Below, one piece after another: positions 24,395 to 33,428 of a stretch of DNA of 48,143 nt (the first letter of the stretch is position 1; each line of letters begins with the position of its first letter). Source of the stretch: an uncultured Oscillospiraceae bacterium (GTDB taxonomy: Bacteria > Bacillota > Clostridia > Oscillospirales > Oscillospiraceae); the NCBI GenBank assembly GCA_949841465.1, contig CATKZW010000023.1:1-48143 (forward strand), written 5' to 3'. A program made the position numbers and the translations under genes. A model generated the notes under the pieces. That model made no database searches, was not told where the DNA came from, and saw nothing but the letters and a program-made list of their open reading frames with translations.

Positions 24395-26458
24395 TTATAT
24401 CGTCTCGTCGCCCAGCAGCCGCCGCAGGCGGCGCATCATCTCGGCCTGCTCCAGATCCACCTTCTGCTCAGGCCGGCACAGGCGCAGGCGCTGGCGCTCC
24501 ATCCGGATCAGCCCCCGGTCCCCCATCACGTAGAGGCAGACCAGGGTGCGGCCGTAGGCGCAGCGGCCGTCGGGCTGGCGGGCGGCCTGACGCAGCAGGG
24601 CGGGGCCGGCGTCCAGCCAGTCCCCGGTGCAGCTGTGCTCCAGGAAGCGCCACAGCCGGGCGAAGTCCTGCCGGGAGGGCAGCAGCAGGCCCGCCTCCCA
24701 CCGGGACAGCTCCTCCCCCTCCTGCAGGCGCTGGAACAGCTCCTGCTCCAGCTGGGCCCGGGTGGGGGCGGGGCGCAGGTCGCACAGCTGGAGCTGCACG
24801 GTGCGGCTGCCCCGGAACTCGTTGATCTGGGGGGTGAAGATCACGTCCAGCCGCTCCCCGGCGGACACGCCGCAGGCCGCGCAGTTGGCGGAGAAGAAAA
24901 TGGCGTCCAGCACCACGCCGTCCCGGCGCAGCTTCATCTTCAGGTGCCGCCCGCCCCCCACGTCGCAGCAGGAGACCACGGAGGCCCCCCGCAGCAGAAA
25001 CACCGGCTTGGGGTTGCCCGTGCCGAAGGGCTCCAGGGCGGCCAGGGATTCCACCTCAGGGGCGGTGAGCCGGCCGCAGTGCTCGATCTCCGCGTCCACG
25101 TCCACGGCGGCCTCCATGGGCCGGCCCCCGGTGTGGGCGGCCACCAGCTCGTTGAGCCGGGCGGTGAGCTGGGGGATGTTCTCCTCCCGGATGGTGAAGC
25201 CCGCCGCCATCTCATGCCCGCCGTACTGGTCCAGCAGGTCGGCGCAGCGCTCCAGGGCGGCGAACAGGTTGAACCCGCCGAAGGACCGGCAGGAGCCCTT
25301 GCCCTGGCCGTGCTCCAGGCAGATCATGAAGGTGGGGCAGGAGTGCTTCTCCGCCAGGCGGGAGGCCACGATGCCCACCACTCCCTGGTGCCAGCCCTCA
25401 CGGGCCAGCACGATGCAGGGGGCGTCCATAGGGTCGTCCAGCATGGCGGCGCACTGCTCGAAAATCTCCAGCTCAATGGCCTGACGCTCCCGGTTCAGGT
25501 GGCACAGGGCCTGGGCCAGCTCCTCCCCCCGCTGTTCGTCCCGGGTGAGCAGCATCTCCAGGGCCACCATGGCCTGCTCCATCCGCCCGGCGGCGTTGAT
25601 CCGGGGGGCCAGGCCGTAGCCGATGGTGACGGCGGTGGGGACGGCCTGGGGCTCCAGCCCCGCCTCCCGCAGCAGGGCGCGCAGGCCGGGACGCCCGGTG
25701 TGTGCCAGCAGCTCCAGCCCCATGCGGACCAGGGAGCGGTTCTCATCGGTCAGCTTCATCACGTCGGCCACGGTGCCGATGGCGGCCAGCTCGCCGAAGC
25801 GGAGGAATATCTTCTCCCGGTCCTCAGGCGGGACCAGGGCCTGGGCGGTTTTCAGGGCAACCCCCACCCCGGCCAGCTCGGGGAAGGGATAGGGGCAGTC
25901 GGGCCGCCGGGGGTCCACCACCGCGGCGGCGTCGGGGATGCGGTCCTTGCAGTGGTGGTGGTCGGTGACCACCACGTCCACCCCCAGCGAGCGGGCGAAC
26001 TCCACCTCCGGGGCGGCGGTGATGCCGCAGTCCACGGTGACGATGAGCCGCACCCCCTGGTCCGCCAGCCGGGTGACGGCCCTGGGGTTGAGGCCGTAGC
26101 CCTCCTCGGAGCGGTCGGGGATGTAGCTGGTCACCTCGCCCCCCAGGGAGGCGAGGGTCTCAGTGAGCAGGCAGGTGGCGGTGATGCCGTCCACATCATA
26201 GTCGCCGTAGACGCAGATCAGCTCACGGCCGTCGATGGCCCGGCGGATGCGGGCCACGGCCTTGTCCATATCCTTGAGGAGGAAGGGATTATGAAAACGC
26301 TCCGGGCCGCTGAAGAGGAACCGGGCGGCCTGCTCCGGGTCATCCAGCCCGCGGGCGCACAGCAGGCTGGCGCACAGAGACGACAGCCCCGACTGCTCCA
26401 GGGCCCGCCGGGCGGCCGCCTTGCCGGGGCGGCGCAGGTTCCATTGCTGATATTTCAT
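24395..26458 (-). CDS. recJ: Single-stranded-DNA-specific exonuclease RecJ
   Basis: 5'-3' exonuclease in recombination and mismatch repair, 687 residues. DHH-family metal motifs: YGDYDVDG, VTVDCGI and VTDHHHC; the DHHA1 part shows GGFNLFAALERCADLLDQYGGH and EMAAGF. The last ~120 residues extend beyond the minimal enzyme, as in many Firmicute RecJ proteins. It is the first gene of the recJ-rel transcript, behind a good sigma-A promoter. Confidence 0.94.
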   Translation of the reverse strand: MKYQQWNLRRPGKAAARRALEQSGLSSLCASLLCARGLDDPEQAARFLFSGPERFHNPFLLKDMDKAVARIRRAIDGRELICVYGDYDVDGITATCLLTETLASLGGEVTSYIPDRSEEGYGLNPRAVTRLADQGVRLIVTVDCGITAAPEVEFARSLGVDVVVTDHHHCKDRIPDAAAVVDPRRPDCPYPFPELAGVGVALKTAQALVPPEDREKIFLRFGELAAIGTVADVMKLTDENRSLVRMGLELLAHTGRPGLRALLREAGLEPQAVPTAVTIGYGLAPRINAAGRMEQAMVALEMLLTRDEQRGEELAQALCHLNRERQAIELEIFEQCAAMLDDPMDAPCIVLAREGWHQGVVGIVASRLAEKHSCPTFMICLEHGQGKGSCRSFGGFNLFAALERCADLLDQYGGHEMAAGFTIREENIPQLTARLNELVAAHTGGRPMEAAVDVDAEIEHCGRLTAPEVESLAALEPFGTGNPKPVFLLRGASVVSCCDVGGGRHLKMKLRRDGVVLDAIFFSANCAACGVSAGERLDVIFTPQINEFRGSRTVQLQLCDLRPAPTRAQLEQELFQRLQEGEELSRWEAGLLLPSRQDFARLWRFLEHSCTGDWLDAGPALLRQAARQPDGRCAYGRTLVCLYVMGDRGLIRMERQRLRLCRPEQKVDLEQAEMMRRLRRLLGDETI

Positions 26459-26525
26459 GATACGCCCCTCCCATCAAAGCGCTCCCAGGCAGTACCCCAG
26501 GGTATTATTTCCGATATAACAATCT

Positions 26526-26554
26526 ATTATATCAAATTTCCCGTCCTATTTCAA
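26526..26554 (-). promoter_or_regulatory. Sigma-A promoter of recJ-rel
   Basis: Minus strand: TTGAAA (26549-26554) and TATAAT (26526-26531), spacer 17 nt, giving a leader of about 60 nt before the recJ ATG. Confidence 0.85.
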
Positions 26555-26631
26555 CAGGCAAAAAGCCTCGGTCTTTTTAACCCGAGTGCTGCCCTGTGAT
26601 TTTGCCCATGATTTTGTTAATCACCGCGCTC

Positions 26632-26660
26632 TTGACAATTCCCGTTCCCGGTGATACACT
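26632..26660 (+). promoter_or_regulatory. Sigma-A promoter of the thrS T-box transcript
   Basis: TTGACA at 26632-26637, 17-nt spacer, TACACT at 26655-26660. Transcription would start near 26667, just ahead of the T-box leader. Confidence 0.85.
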
Positions 26661-26666
26661 GTCTTG

Positions 26667-26958
26667 TGTTAAAATGGCAGCGACGGAGAAGAGACCGCTC
26701 AGCGGCGCACAGAGAGGGACGCATTTGGTGGAAGCGTCCCGCGCAACAGCGGCGGCCGGTACCGCTCCTGAGCCGCCCGGGATGACCGGGACAGGTGCGC
26801 CTGTTACAGCGCTCACAAGCGGCAAGGCGTCACGCTGTGCCTGTTCGCAACGCGGATCTAAGCCCCACCGCTGGCGACGGCCACGCGCTTCCTTGCAAGC
26901 AGGGTGGAACCGTGGAGCTTTATGCTTCACCCCTGAATCTCAGGGGTGAAGCATTTTT
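26667..26958 (+). promoter_or_regulatory. T-box riboswitch (tRNA-Thr sensing) with terminator
   Basis: A ~290-nt leader before thrS. The T-box sequence GGGTGGAACCGTGGAGC (26902-26918) can form the antiterminator. The competing terminator is a 13-bp stem, 26924-26936 with 26940-26952, followed by ATTTTT. The stem I region (~26670-26840) contains ACC at 26761-26763 in a position that fits a threonine specifier codon. Uncharged tRNA-Thr would stabilise the antiterminator and switch on thrS and perhaps the two genes after it. Confidence 0.9.
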
Positions 26959-26989
26959 GTTTTGCACCCCAATATAAGGAGGATTTTTT

Positions 26990-28750
26990 ATGTCTGAAGA
27001 AAACAACCAGTTTACCTTTGAAAACGAAGCCTACCGCAAAACCTATTGGCACACCTGCTCCCACGTGATGGCCCAGGCCGTCAAGCGCCTGTGGCCGGAG
27101 GTGAAGCTGGCCATCGGCCCGTCCATCGAAGAGGGCTGGTACTACGACATGGACGCGCCCTTCGCCTTCACCCCAGAGCACCTGGAGCAGATCGAGGCCG
27201 AAATGCGCAAAATCTGCAAGGAAAAGCTGAAGCTGGAGCGCTTCGAGCTGCCCCGCGCCGAGGCCCTCAAGCTCATGGAGGAAAAGGCGGAGCCCTTCAA
27301 GGTGGAGCTCATCAACGACCTGCCCGAGGACGCCCACATCAGCTTCTACAAGCAGGGCGAGTTCACCGACCTGTGCGCCGGCCCCCACCTGGATTCCACC
27401 GGGCGCATCAAGGGCAACGCCCTCAAGCTCACCGCCTGCAACGCCGCCTACTGGCGGGGGGATTCCAGCCGGGAGACCCTTCAGCGCATCTACGGCATCG
27501 CCTTCCCCAAGAAGGACGAGCTGGACGCCCACCTGGCCCGCATCGAGGAGGCCAAGAAGCGGGACCACCGCCGCTTGGGCAAGGAACTGGGCCTGTTCAT
27601 GTTCCGGGACGAGGGTCCCGGCTTCCCCTTCTTCCTGCCCAAAGGCATGGTGCTGCGCAATACCCTGCTGGACTACTGGCGGCAGGTCCACAAGAAGTAC
27701 GGCTACGTGGAGATCTCCACCCCCATCATGCTCAACCGCCAGCTGTGGGAGCGCTCCGGCCACTGGGACCACTACAAGGACAATATGTACACCACCGTCA
27801 TCGACGACACGGACTTCGCCGTCAAGCCCATGAACTGCCCCGGCGGGATGCTGGTCTACGCCAGTGAGCCCCACTCCTATAAGGAACTGCCCCTGCGGGT
27901 GGGCGAACTGGGCCTGGTCCACCGCCACGAGCTGTCCGGCGCCCTCCACGGCCTGTTCCGGGTGCGCTGCTTCACCCAGGACGACGCCCACGTGTTCATG
28001 ACCCAGGACCAGATGAAGGACGTGATCCAGGAGACGGTGCGCCTCTTCGATGAGGTATACTCCGTGTTCGGCCTGAGCTATGAAATCGAGCTGTCCACCA
28101 TGCCCGAGGACCACATCGGCACCGTGGAAGAGTGGGAGCGCAACCAGGACATCCTGAAGGACGCCATCACCAGCATGGGCAAGAGCTTCGTCGTCAACGA
28201 GGGGGACGGCGCGTTCTACGGTCCCAAGCTGGACTTTCATCTGGCCGATTCCCTGGGCCGGACCTGGCAGTGCGGCACCATCCAGCTGGACAGCCAGCTC
28301 CCCGAGCGCTTCGAGCTGGAGTACACCGGCGAGGACGGCCAGAAGCACCGCCCCGTCATGATCCACCGGGTTGTGCTGGGCTCCATCGAGCGGTTCATCG
28401 GCGTGATCACCGAGCACTTCGCCGGGGCGTTCCCGGCATGGCTGGCCCCGGTGCAGGTGAAGGTGCTGCCCGTCACCGACCGGGCGGTGGAATACGCCGG
28501 GGAGGCTGCCGCCAAGCTGGAGGAGCAGGGCTTCCGTACCGAAGTGGACGAGCGCAACGAGAAGATCGGCAAGAAAATCCGGGAGGCCACTCTGGAGAAG
28601 GTGCCCTATATGCTGGTGGTGGGCGACCGGGACATGGAGAACGGCACCGTCTCCCCCCGCCGCCGCTCCGGCGAGGACCTGGGGGCCATGTCTTTGGATG
28701 CGTTTGCCGCCCTGCTGGGCGAAGAGGTCAGGAGCAAGGCCATCAAATAA
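26990..28750 (+). CDS. thrS: Threonyl-tRNA synthetase (without TGS domain)
   Basis: Class II synthetase charging tRNA-Thr, 586 residues, shorter than the usual ~640. The protein begins almost directly at the editing-type domain (HTCSHVMAQAV near residue 21, with the second pair of editing ligands in LCAGPHLDSTGRI), so the N-terminal TGS domain is absent. The catalytic core shows MNCPGGM (motif 2 region with the zinc Cys), FRVRCFTQDDAHVF, and motif 3 HRVVLGSIERF. The anticodon-binding domain is C-terminal (VKVLPVTDRAVEYA). AAGGAGG precedes the ATG. TGS-less ThrRS forms are known in Clostridia. Confidence 0.95.
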   Translation: MSEENNQFTFENEAYRKTYWHTCSHVMAQAVKRLWPEVKLAIGPSIEEGWYYDMDAPFAFTPEHLEQIEAEMRKICKEKLKLERFELPRAEALKLMEEKAEPFKVELINDLPEDAHISFYKQGEFTDLCAGPHLDSTGRIKGNALKLTACNAAYWRGDSSRETLQRIYGIAFPKKDELDAHLARIEEAKKRDHRRLGKELGLFMFRDEGPGFPFFLPKGMVLRNTLLDYWRQVHKKYGYVEISTPIMLNRQLWERSGHWDHYKDNMYTTVIDDTDFAVKPMNCPGGMLVYASEPHSYKELPLRVGELGLVHRHELSGALHGLFRVRCFTQDDAHVFMTQDQMKDVIQETVRLFDEVYSVFGLSYEIELSTMPEDHIGTVEEWERNQDILKDAITSMGKSFVVNEGDGAFYGPKLDFHLADSLGRTWQCGTIQLDSQLPERFELEYTGEDGQKHRPVMIHRVVLGSIERFIGVITEHFAGAFPAWLAPVQVKVLPVTDRAVEYAGEAAAKLEEQGFRTEVDERNEKIGKKIREATLEKVPYMLVVGDRDMENGTVSPRRRSGEDLGAMSLDAFAALLGEEVRSKAIK

Positions 28751-28801
28751 AATGTAATTGTAACAGGCACACACTGCACACTCATTTAAGGAGGATACCG
28801 C

Positions 28802-30748
28802 ATGCCGAACATCGAAGCGGCGCAATATTATCAGCAGGCCCTGAAGCTGGGTCAGAAGGAATACAAGAACTGCGTCCATCGGGGCCTCAATCCCAACATT
28901 CAGGCGCTGGGGGCGGATAAGCTCCAGCTGTCCCAGGTGAAGCTGGGGATCATGGATATCCCCATCTACCTGGTGGTGGGCTCCACCGAGGAGGCCCGGT
29001 GCAATTCGTTTTCCGCCGGGTTCTACCCCTTGATGGGGCAGGACTCCGAGTTCGCTACGAAATGGACCCACCTGTGCTCCGCCCAGCTGAGCGAGGGCAT
29101 CCACGACGCCATCAAGTGCTACGAGTACCTGGGCCGCTTCTACGTCCGGGAGGGGAACAAGCGGGTCAGCGTGCTCAAGAGCATGGGTTCGGCTACCATT
29201 CAGGCGGACGTCACCCGGCTCATGCCGGAGCGGACAGACGACATCACTGTGCAGATCTATATGGAGTTCCTGGAGTTTTTCAAGCACAGCAAGTGCTGGG
29301 GGGTCCATTTCAGCGACCTGGGCGGATACGCCAGGCTCCAGGCGGCGCTGGGCTTTGCCAAGGACCAGGACTGGCCGGAGGACTTCCAGAAAAAATTTAA
29401 AGCGCGGTATTTCAGCTTCCGCAGCAGCTTCTACCGGCTGGGCGGCGGCGGCCTGGGCCTGACCACCGGGGACGCGCTGCTGCGCTGGCTGGAGTTCTAC
29501 TCCGCCCAGGACTTCCTGGCGGCCATCGGCGAGGGGGAGTTCCGCCAGACCCTCAGCGCCATCTGGAAGGAGCTGTGCGTCCACGCCGAGACAGAGCCCA
29601 TCGCGGTGAGCCTGGCTCCGGCGGGGGAGGCCGAGGAGAAGAAGGGCATGATGTCCACCCTGCTGAGCGGGGGCCGGAGGAAGCTGCGGGTGGCGTTCCT
29701 GTTTCAGGGCACGCCTGAGAGCAGCGGCTGGGCCGCCGCCCATGACAAGGGCCGCGAGCATCTGGAGCATGTGCTGGGGGACAGCGTCAGCGTGATGAGC
29801 TACTACGAGGTATCCCAGCAGGGGGCGGCGGAGGTGATCAGCGAGGCGGTGGCGGACGGCGCGGAGCTGATCTTCACCACGTCGGTGAATCTCATTGACG
29901 CCACGCTGCGGGTGGCGGTGAAATACCCCAAGGTGCGGTTCATGAACTGCTCCATCGACCAGCCCTATGTGAACGTGAAGGCGTACTACTGCCGGGTGTA
30001 CGAGGCCAAATTCATCGCCGGGGCCATCGCCGGGGCCATGAGCAAAACCGGGCGGATCGGCTACGTGGGCAGCTACCCCATTCTGGGCGTGCCCGCCAGC
30101 ATCAACGCCTTTGCCCTGGGGGCGGCGCTGACCTGCCCGGACGCCAGCATTGAGCTGCGCTGGCACTGCCTGCCGGGGGACTATATGGAGGAGTTCCGGG
30201 CCCAGGGCATCCAGCTGGTGTGCGACCGGGACTATATCGCCGAGCAGCCCTATGGGACGAAGGGCCTGTCCCGCCTGGGGCCGGACGGGGAGCTGGTGCA
30301 TCTGGCCTCCCCCAGCTGGCAGTGGGGGGAGTTCTACGTGCGCATCGTGCGGGAGCTGCTCCGGGACCCCAAGAGCATCCCCCTGGCAGAGAACAGCAGC
30401 AAGGCAATTAACTACTGGTGGGGAATGGACAGCGACGTGGTGGACATCAGGGTCAGCCCAGACCTGCCCGAGGGTACCCGGGTGCTGGCTGGGCTGCTGC
30501 GTGACGGCATTCGCAGCGGGACCATCCAGCCCTTCAAGCGGCTGATCCTGGCCCAGGACGGGCGGGTCATCAACGACGGCAGCCGGAACCTGACCATGGA
30601 GGAGATTTTGAAGATGGACTGGCTGAACGACCGGATCGACGGCCGTCTGCCCGCCTACGATGAGCTGCTGCCCATCACCCGGGCCACGGTGCGGCGGCTG
30701 GGCATCGACCGGGAGAAGATCCCGCCGGAGGAGGAGAAATCGCCGTGA
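28802..30748 (+). CDS. Cytoplasmic BMP-domain protein with ParB-like N-terminal motif
   Basis: 648 residues, no signal peptide or lipobox. The C-terminal half (~300-560) resembles the BMP/PnrA family of nucleoside-binding proteins (RVAFLFQGTPESSGWAAAHDKG, then IFTTSVNLIDATLRVA and GYVGSYPILGVPASINAF). BMP proteins are normally extracellular lipoproteins, so a leaderless copy is odd. The N-terminal ~290 residues are not a known transporter part; FYVREGNKRVSVLKSMG resembles the GNxR signature of ParB/sulfiredoxin-fold domains. AAGGAGG precedes the ATG, 51 nt after thrS. The last four bases overlap the next gene. A ligand-sensing or regulatory role is inferred; the function is unknown. Confidence 0.7.
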   Translation: MPNIEAAQYYQQALKLGQKEYKNCVHRGLNPNIQALGADKLQLSQVKLGIMDIPIYLVVGSTEEARCNSFSAGFYPLMGQDSEFATKWTHLCSAQLSEGIHDAIKCYEYLGRFYVREGNKRVSVLKSMGSATIQADVTRLMPERTDDITVQIYMEFLEFFKHSKCWGVHFSDLGGYARLQAALGFAKDQDWPEDFQKKFKARYFSFRSSFYRLGGGGLGLTTGDALLRWLEFYSAQDFLAAIGEGEFRQTLSAIWKELCVHAETEPIAVSLAPAGEAEEKKGMMSTLLSGGRRKLRVAFLFQGTPESSGWAAAHDKGREHLEHVLGDSVSVMSYYEVSQQGAAEVISEAVADGAELIFTTSVNLIDATLRVAVKYPKVRFMNCSIDQPYVNVKAYYCRVYEAKFIAGAIAGAMSKTGRIGYVGSYPILGVPASINAFALGAALTCPDASIELRWHCLPGDYMEEFRAQGIQLVCDRDYIAEQPYGTKGLSRLGPDGELVHLASPSWQWGEFYVRIVRELLRDPKSIPLAENSSKAINYWWGMDSDVVDIRVSPDLPEGTRVLAGLLRDGIRSGTIQPFKRLILAQDGRVINDGSRNLTMEEILKMDWLNDRIDGRLPAYDELLPITRATVRRLGIDREKIPPEEEKSP

Positions 30749-31398
30749 AACTGCTGGTGATCTCAGATGCCCCAGACCCGGGGCTGTGGGATTATTTCTC
30801 CAAAGAGAAGCTTCAGGGGGCGGACGCCATCATCTCCTGCGGGGACCTGCCGTCCGCCTACCTGACCTTCCTGGTGACCATGGCGAACAAGCCTCTGTTC
30901 TATGTCCACGGCAACCACGACGTCCGCTACGAGCAGCAGCCCCCCGAGGGGTGCGACTGCATTGACGGGAGGGTGGTGAACTTCCGGGGATACCACATTT
31001 TGGGGCTGGGCGGCTGCATGAAGTACAACAGCAGCGCCCACCAGTACACAGAGGGCCAGATGAAGCGACGCATTGCCAAGCTGGGCCGCTCCCTGAGGCG
31101 GAACGGGGTGGACATCCTGGTGACCCACGCCCCCGCCCAGGGGCTGGGGGACATGGACGACCTCTGCCACCGGGGGTTTGCCTGCTTCCGGGATGTGATG
31201 GACCGCTGCAAGCCCCAGTACCATCTCTACGGCCACGTCCATCTGGAGTACGGGCTGGAGCGCCCCCGGGTGGGGCGGTACGGGGACACCACTCTGGTGA
31301 ACGCCTCAGGGAAGTATTTCGTGGAGCTGCCGGACAAACCCCGGTCCCAGTGGGAACAGCCCAAGGGCTGGAAGCGCTGGGTACTGGGCGTGCGGTAG
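30745..31398 (+). CDS. Calcineurin-like metallophosphoesterase
   Basis: 217 residues. Metal-site motifs of the calcineurin-like fold are visible: SDAP near residue 7, CGDLPSAY, HGNHDVRY, VTHAPAQG and YGHVHLEYG. The first motif is Asp-x-Pro rather than Asp-x-His, and GD is not followed by the usual Asp three residues on. The GTG start overlaps the stop of the BMP-domain gene by four bases, so the two are translationally coupled and probably act together. A small phosphodiester or nucleotide substrate is plausible; none can be named. Confidence 0.85.
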   Translation: MKLLVISDAPDPGLWDYFSKEKLQGADAIISCGDLPSAYLTFLVTMANKPLFYVHGNHDVRYEQQPPEGCDCIDGRVVNFRGYHILGLGGCMKYNSSAHQYTEGQMKRRIAKLGRSLRRNGVDILVTHAPAQGLGDMDDLCHRGFACFRDVMDRCKPQYHLYGHVHLEYGLERPRVGRYGDTTLVNASGKYFVELPDKPRSQWEQPKGWKRWVLGVR

Positions 31399-31419
31399 GC
31401 AGGAAAATATGCTGCGGCA

Positions 31420-31455
31420 AAAAACCGGCAGACATCTTGATGTCTGCCGGTTTTT
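31420..31455. terminator. Bidirectional terminator after the metallophosphoesterase
   Basis: 17-bp perfect stem, 31420-31436 with 31439-31455, core ACCGGCAGACATC, flanked by an A-run and a T-run. It ends the thrS-side transcript and can act on the minus strand too. 31456-31635 shows only a small ATGCGCC/GGCGCAT hairpin near the symporter stop. Confidence 0.9.
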
Positions 31456-31635
31456 ATGATAGGCAAGGGCTGATGTAATCGACAAGAGCGATTTGCGAGA
31501 GATTCCATGCCGCAATGAGGTGGGATTTCGCAGGAAAAATTGCGCTTATTTCAAGAAATTACAACAAAGTTGCGGCGTAAAATGTCCGCGATGCGCCGCA
31601 GGCGCATTGAATCGGCGCTCCCATAGATCAACAGG

Positions 31636-33204
31636 TCACCGCTCTCCAGCCTTGACCGCCGCCGCAGCCTCCTTCTGGATATCCTCAAAGTTAGACAGCA
31701 TGGGCTCCACATCCTTTCCCCGGAGCTTGCGGTCCACATAGTTCTTGGTGATCATGACCACCACCGGGGACAGCGCCAGCACACCCACCAGGTTGGGCAG
31801 CATCATCATGCCGTTGAGGGTATCAGCGATGTCCCAGGCCAGGTTTTCGCCCATCACCGCGCCGCCGAAGGTGGCGGCGACGAAAATAACCTGATAGATT
31901 TTGGTAATCTTTTCACCGAACAGGAACTCGCAGGCCTTGCTGCCGTAGTGGCTCCAGCCCAGGCAGGTGGAGAAAGCGAACAGCATCACGGAGATGGCCA
32001 CAAAGGCCGCCCCGACGAAGCCGAAGTGTATGGAGAACACGGTGCTCACCAGATTGGCCTTGGAAAGCTCCACCCCCGCGTATTCCGCCGCGGTGACCCC
32101 GGCGTCCAGGTCCACCAGGCCGGAGGACAGCACGGAGAAGGCGGTGAGGGTGCATACGATGATGGTGTCGGCGAACACCTCGAAGATGCCCCACATGCCT
32201 TGGCGCACCGGCTCCTTCACGTTGGAGCTGGAGTGGACCATGACGGAGGAGCCCAGGCCCGCCTCATTGGAGAACACGCCCCGTTTCATGCCCTGCTCGA
32301 TGGCCAGCTTCATCACGGTGCCGGCCGCGCCGCCGCCGGCGGCCTCCAGGGAGAACGCCCGTGTGAAGATGGACGCGAACACCGGGCCGATCATGGAGAT
32401 GTTGGAGCAGAAGATGACGATGGAGCCGATGATGTACAGGATGACCATAAAGGGGACGACCTTCTCGGTGACGGAGGCGATGCGCTTCAAGCCGCCCAGC
32501 ACCACCAGTCCGGCCAGGATGACGACGGCGATGCCGGTGACCCAGGTGGGTATGCCGAACACGTCCTTCATGTTGCCGGAGATGGAGTTAATCTGGGTCA
32601 TATTGCCGATGCCGAAGGAGGCCAAGAAGCAGAACACGGAGAACAGCACCGCCAGCACCATGCCGATGGTCTTGCAGCCCTTTTTGGCCCCCAGGCCGTC
32701 CCGCAGGTAGTACATGGCGCCGCCGGACCACTCCCCGGCGGAGTTTTTCCGGCGGTAGAAGATGCCCAGCACGTTTTCGGAGTAGTTGGTCATCATGCCG
32801 AAGAAGGCGATGAGCCACATCCAGAACACGGCCCCGGGACCGCCCACCATGATGGCCCCCGCCACGCCCACGATGTTGCCGGTGCCCACGGTGGCGGCCA
32901 GGGCGGTGCACAGGGACTGGAACTGGGAGATGGACTGATCCTGGGTGTGGCCGGACACGTCCTTGTGGAAGACCGCGCCGATGGTCTCCTTCATCCAGTG
33001 GCCGATGTGGCCGACCTGGAAGAATTTTGTGCGGAAGGTCATGAAAATGCCCACAAAAGCCAGCAGGATCAGGGCGGGCCAGCCCCAGACGATGTTGTTG
33101 AGGAAGCTGTTGACGTGCTCGACGAGTTCAATCGCCTGATCCACAAGGCCGGGCTCAAATTGCTGAGCCGCCGCAATGGGCGGCACACGAAAGGCTTGGA
33201 ACAT
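31636..33204 (-). CDS. Sodium:alanine (AGCS) symporter
   Basis: Amino-acid carrier of the alanine-or-glycine:cation symporter family, 522 residues with about ten or more membrane segments. Family features include GTGNIVGVAGAIMVGGPGAVFWMW, GMMTNYSENVLGIFYR and KRGVFSNEAGLGSSVMVHSS. Substrate is probably alanine or glycine taken up with sodium. The ATG at 33204 (MFQAFRVPP) follows AGAGGGGA; the open frame continues 37 codons upstream but runs into the promoter. The gene stands alone with its own promoter. Confidence 0.93.
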   Translation of the reverse strand: MFQAFRVPPIAAAQQFEPGLVDQAIELVEHVNSFLNNIVWGWPALILLAFVGIFMTFRTKFFQVGHIGHWMKETIGAVFHKDVSGHTQDQSISQFQSLCTALAATVGTGNIVGVAGAIMVGGPGAVFWMWLIAFFGMMTNYSENVLGIFYRRKNSAGEWSGGAMYYLRDGLGAKKGCKTIGMVLAVLFSVFCFLASFGIGNMTQINSISGNMKDVFGIPTWVTGIAVVILAGLVVLGGLKRIASVTEKVVPFMVILYIIGSIVIFCSNISMIGPVFASIFTRAFSLEAAGGGAAGTVMKLAIEQGMKRGVFSNEAGLGSSVMVHSSSNVKEPVRQGMWGIFEVFADTIIVCTLTAFSVLSSGLVDLDAGVTAAEYAGVELSKANLVSTVFSIHFGFVGAAFVAISVMLFAFSTCLGWSHYGSKACEFLFGEKITKIYQVIFVAATFGGAVMGENLAWDIADTLNGMMMLPNLVGVLALSPVVVMITKNYVDRKLRGKDVEPMLSNFEDIQKEAAAAVKAGER

Positions 33205-33237
33205 AAAAATCCCCTCTTTACCTCTTTTTCGAGATAA

Positions 33238-33266
33238 AGTATATAACAGGCCGAACCGAATTGCAA
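33238..33266 (-). promoter_or_regulatory. Sigma-A promoter of the AGCS symporter
   Basis: Minus strand: TTGCAA (33261-33266), 17-nt spacer, TATACT (33238-33243), about 30 nt upstream of the ATG. Confidence 0.75.
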
Positions 33267-33428
33267 GAAAAAAACTGCATTTTTCATTTTGGGCGGAGAA
33301 AAATTCAAGAAACACGCAAAATATCCGGGAACAAGCGGGGTGAAATTGTAGGAAAACGCAAGAAGGCTTTTCAAGAAATTCATTTTCAGAGGAAAAGGAG
33401 GCATTCGGCCCTCTCCCCCGGCGGTATT

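Noticed and set aside
21999-26854. 15-nt word CCTGTTCGCAACGCG present at 21999-22013 and 26840-26854
   Set aside because: One exact 15-mer repeat is expected by chance in a window this size, and one copy lies within the T-box leader; no sign of attachment sites.
31551-31660. Small minus-strand frame after the AGCS symporter (26 codons from a TTG, reading IYGSADSMRLRRIADILRR)
   Set aside because: Looks protein-like but has a poorly placed ribosome site and overlaps an ATGCGCC/GGCGCAT hairpin that may be the symporter terminator.
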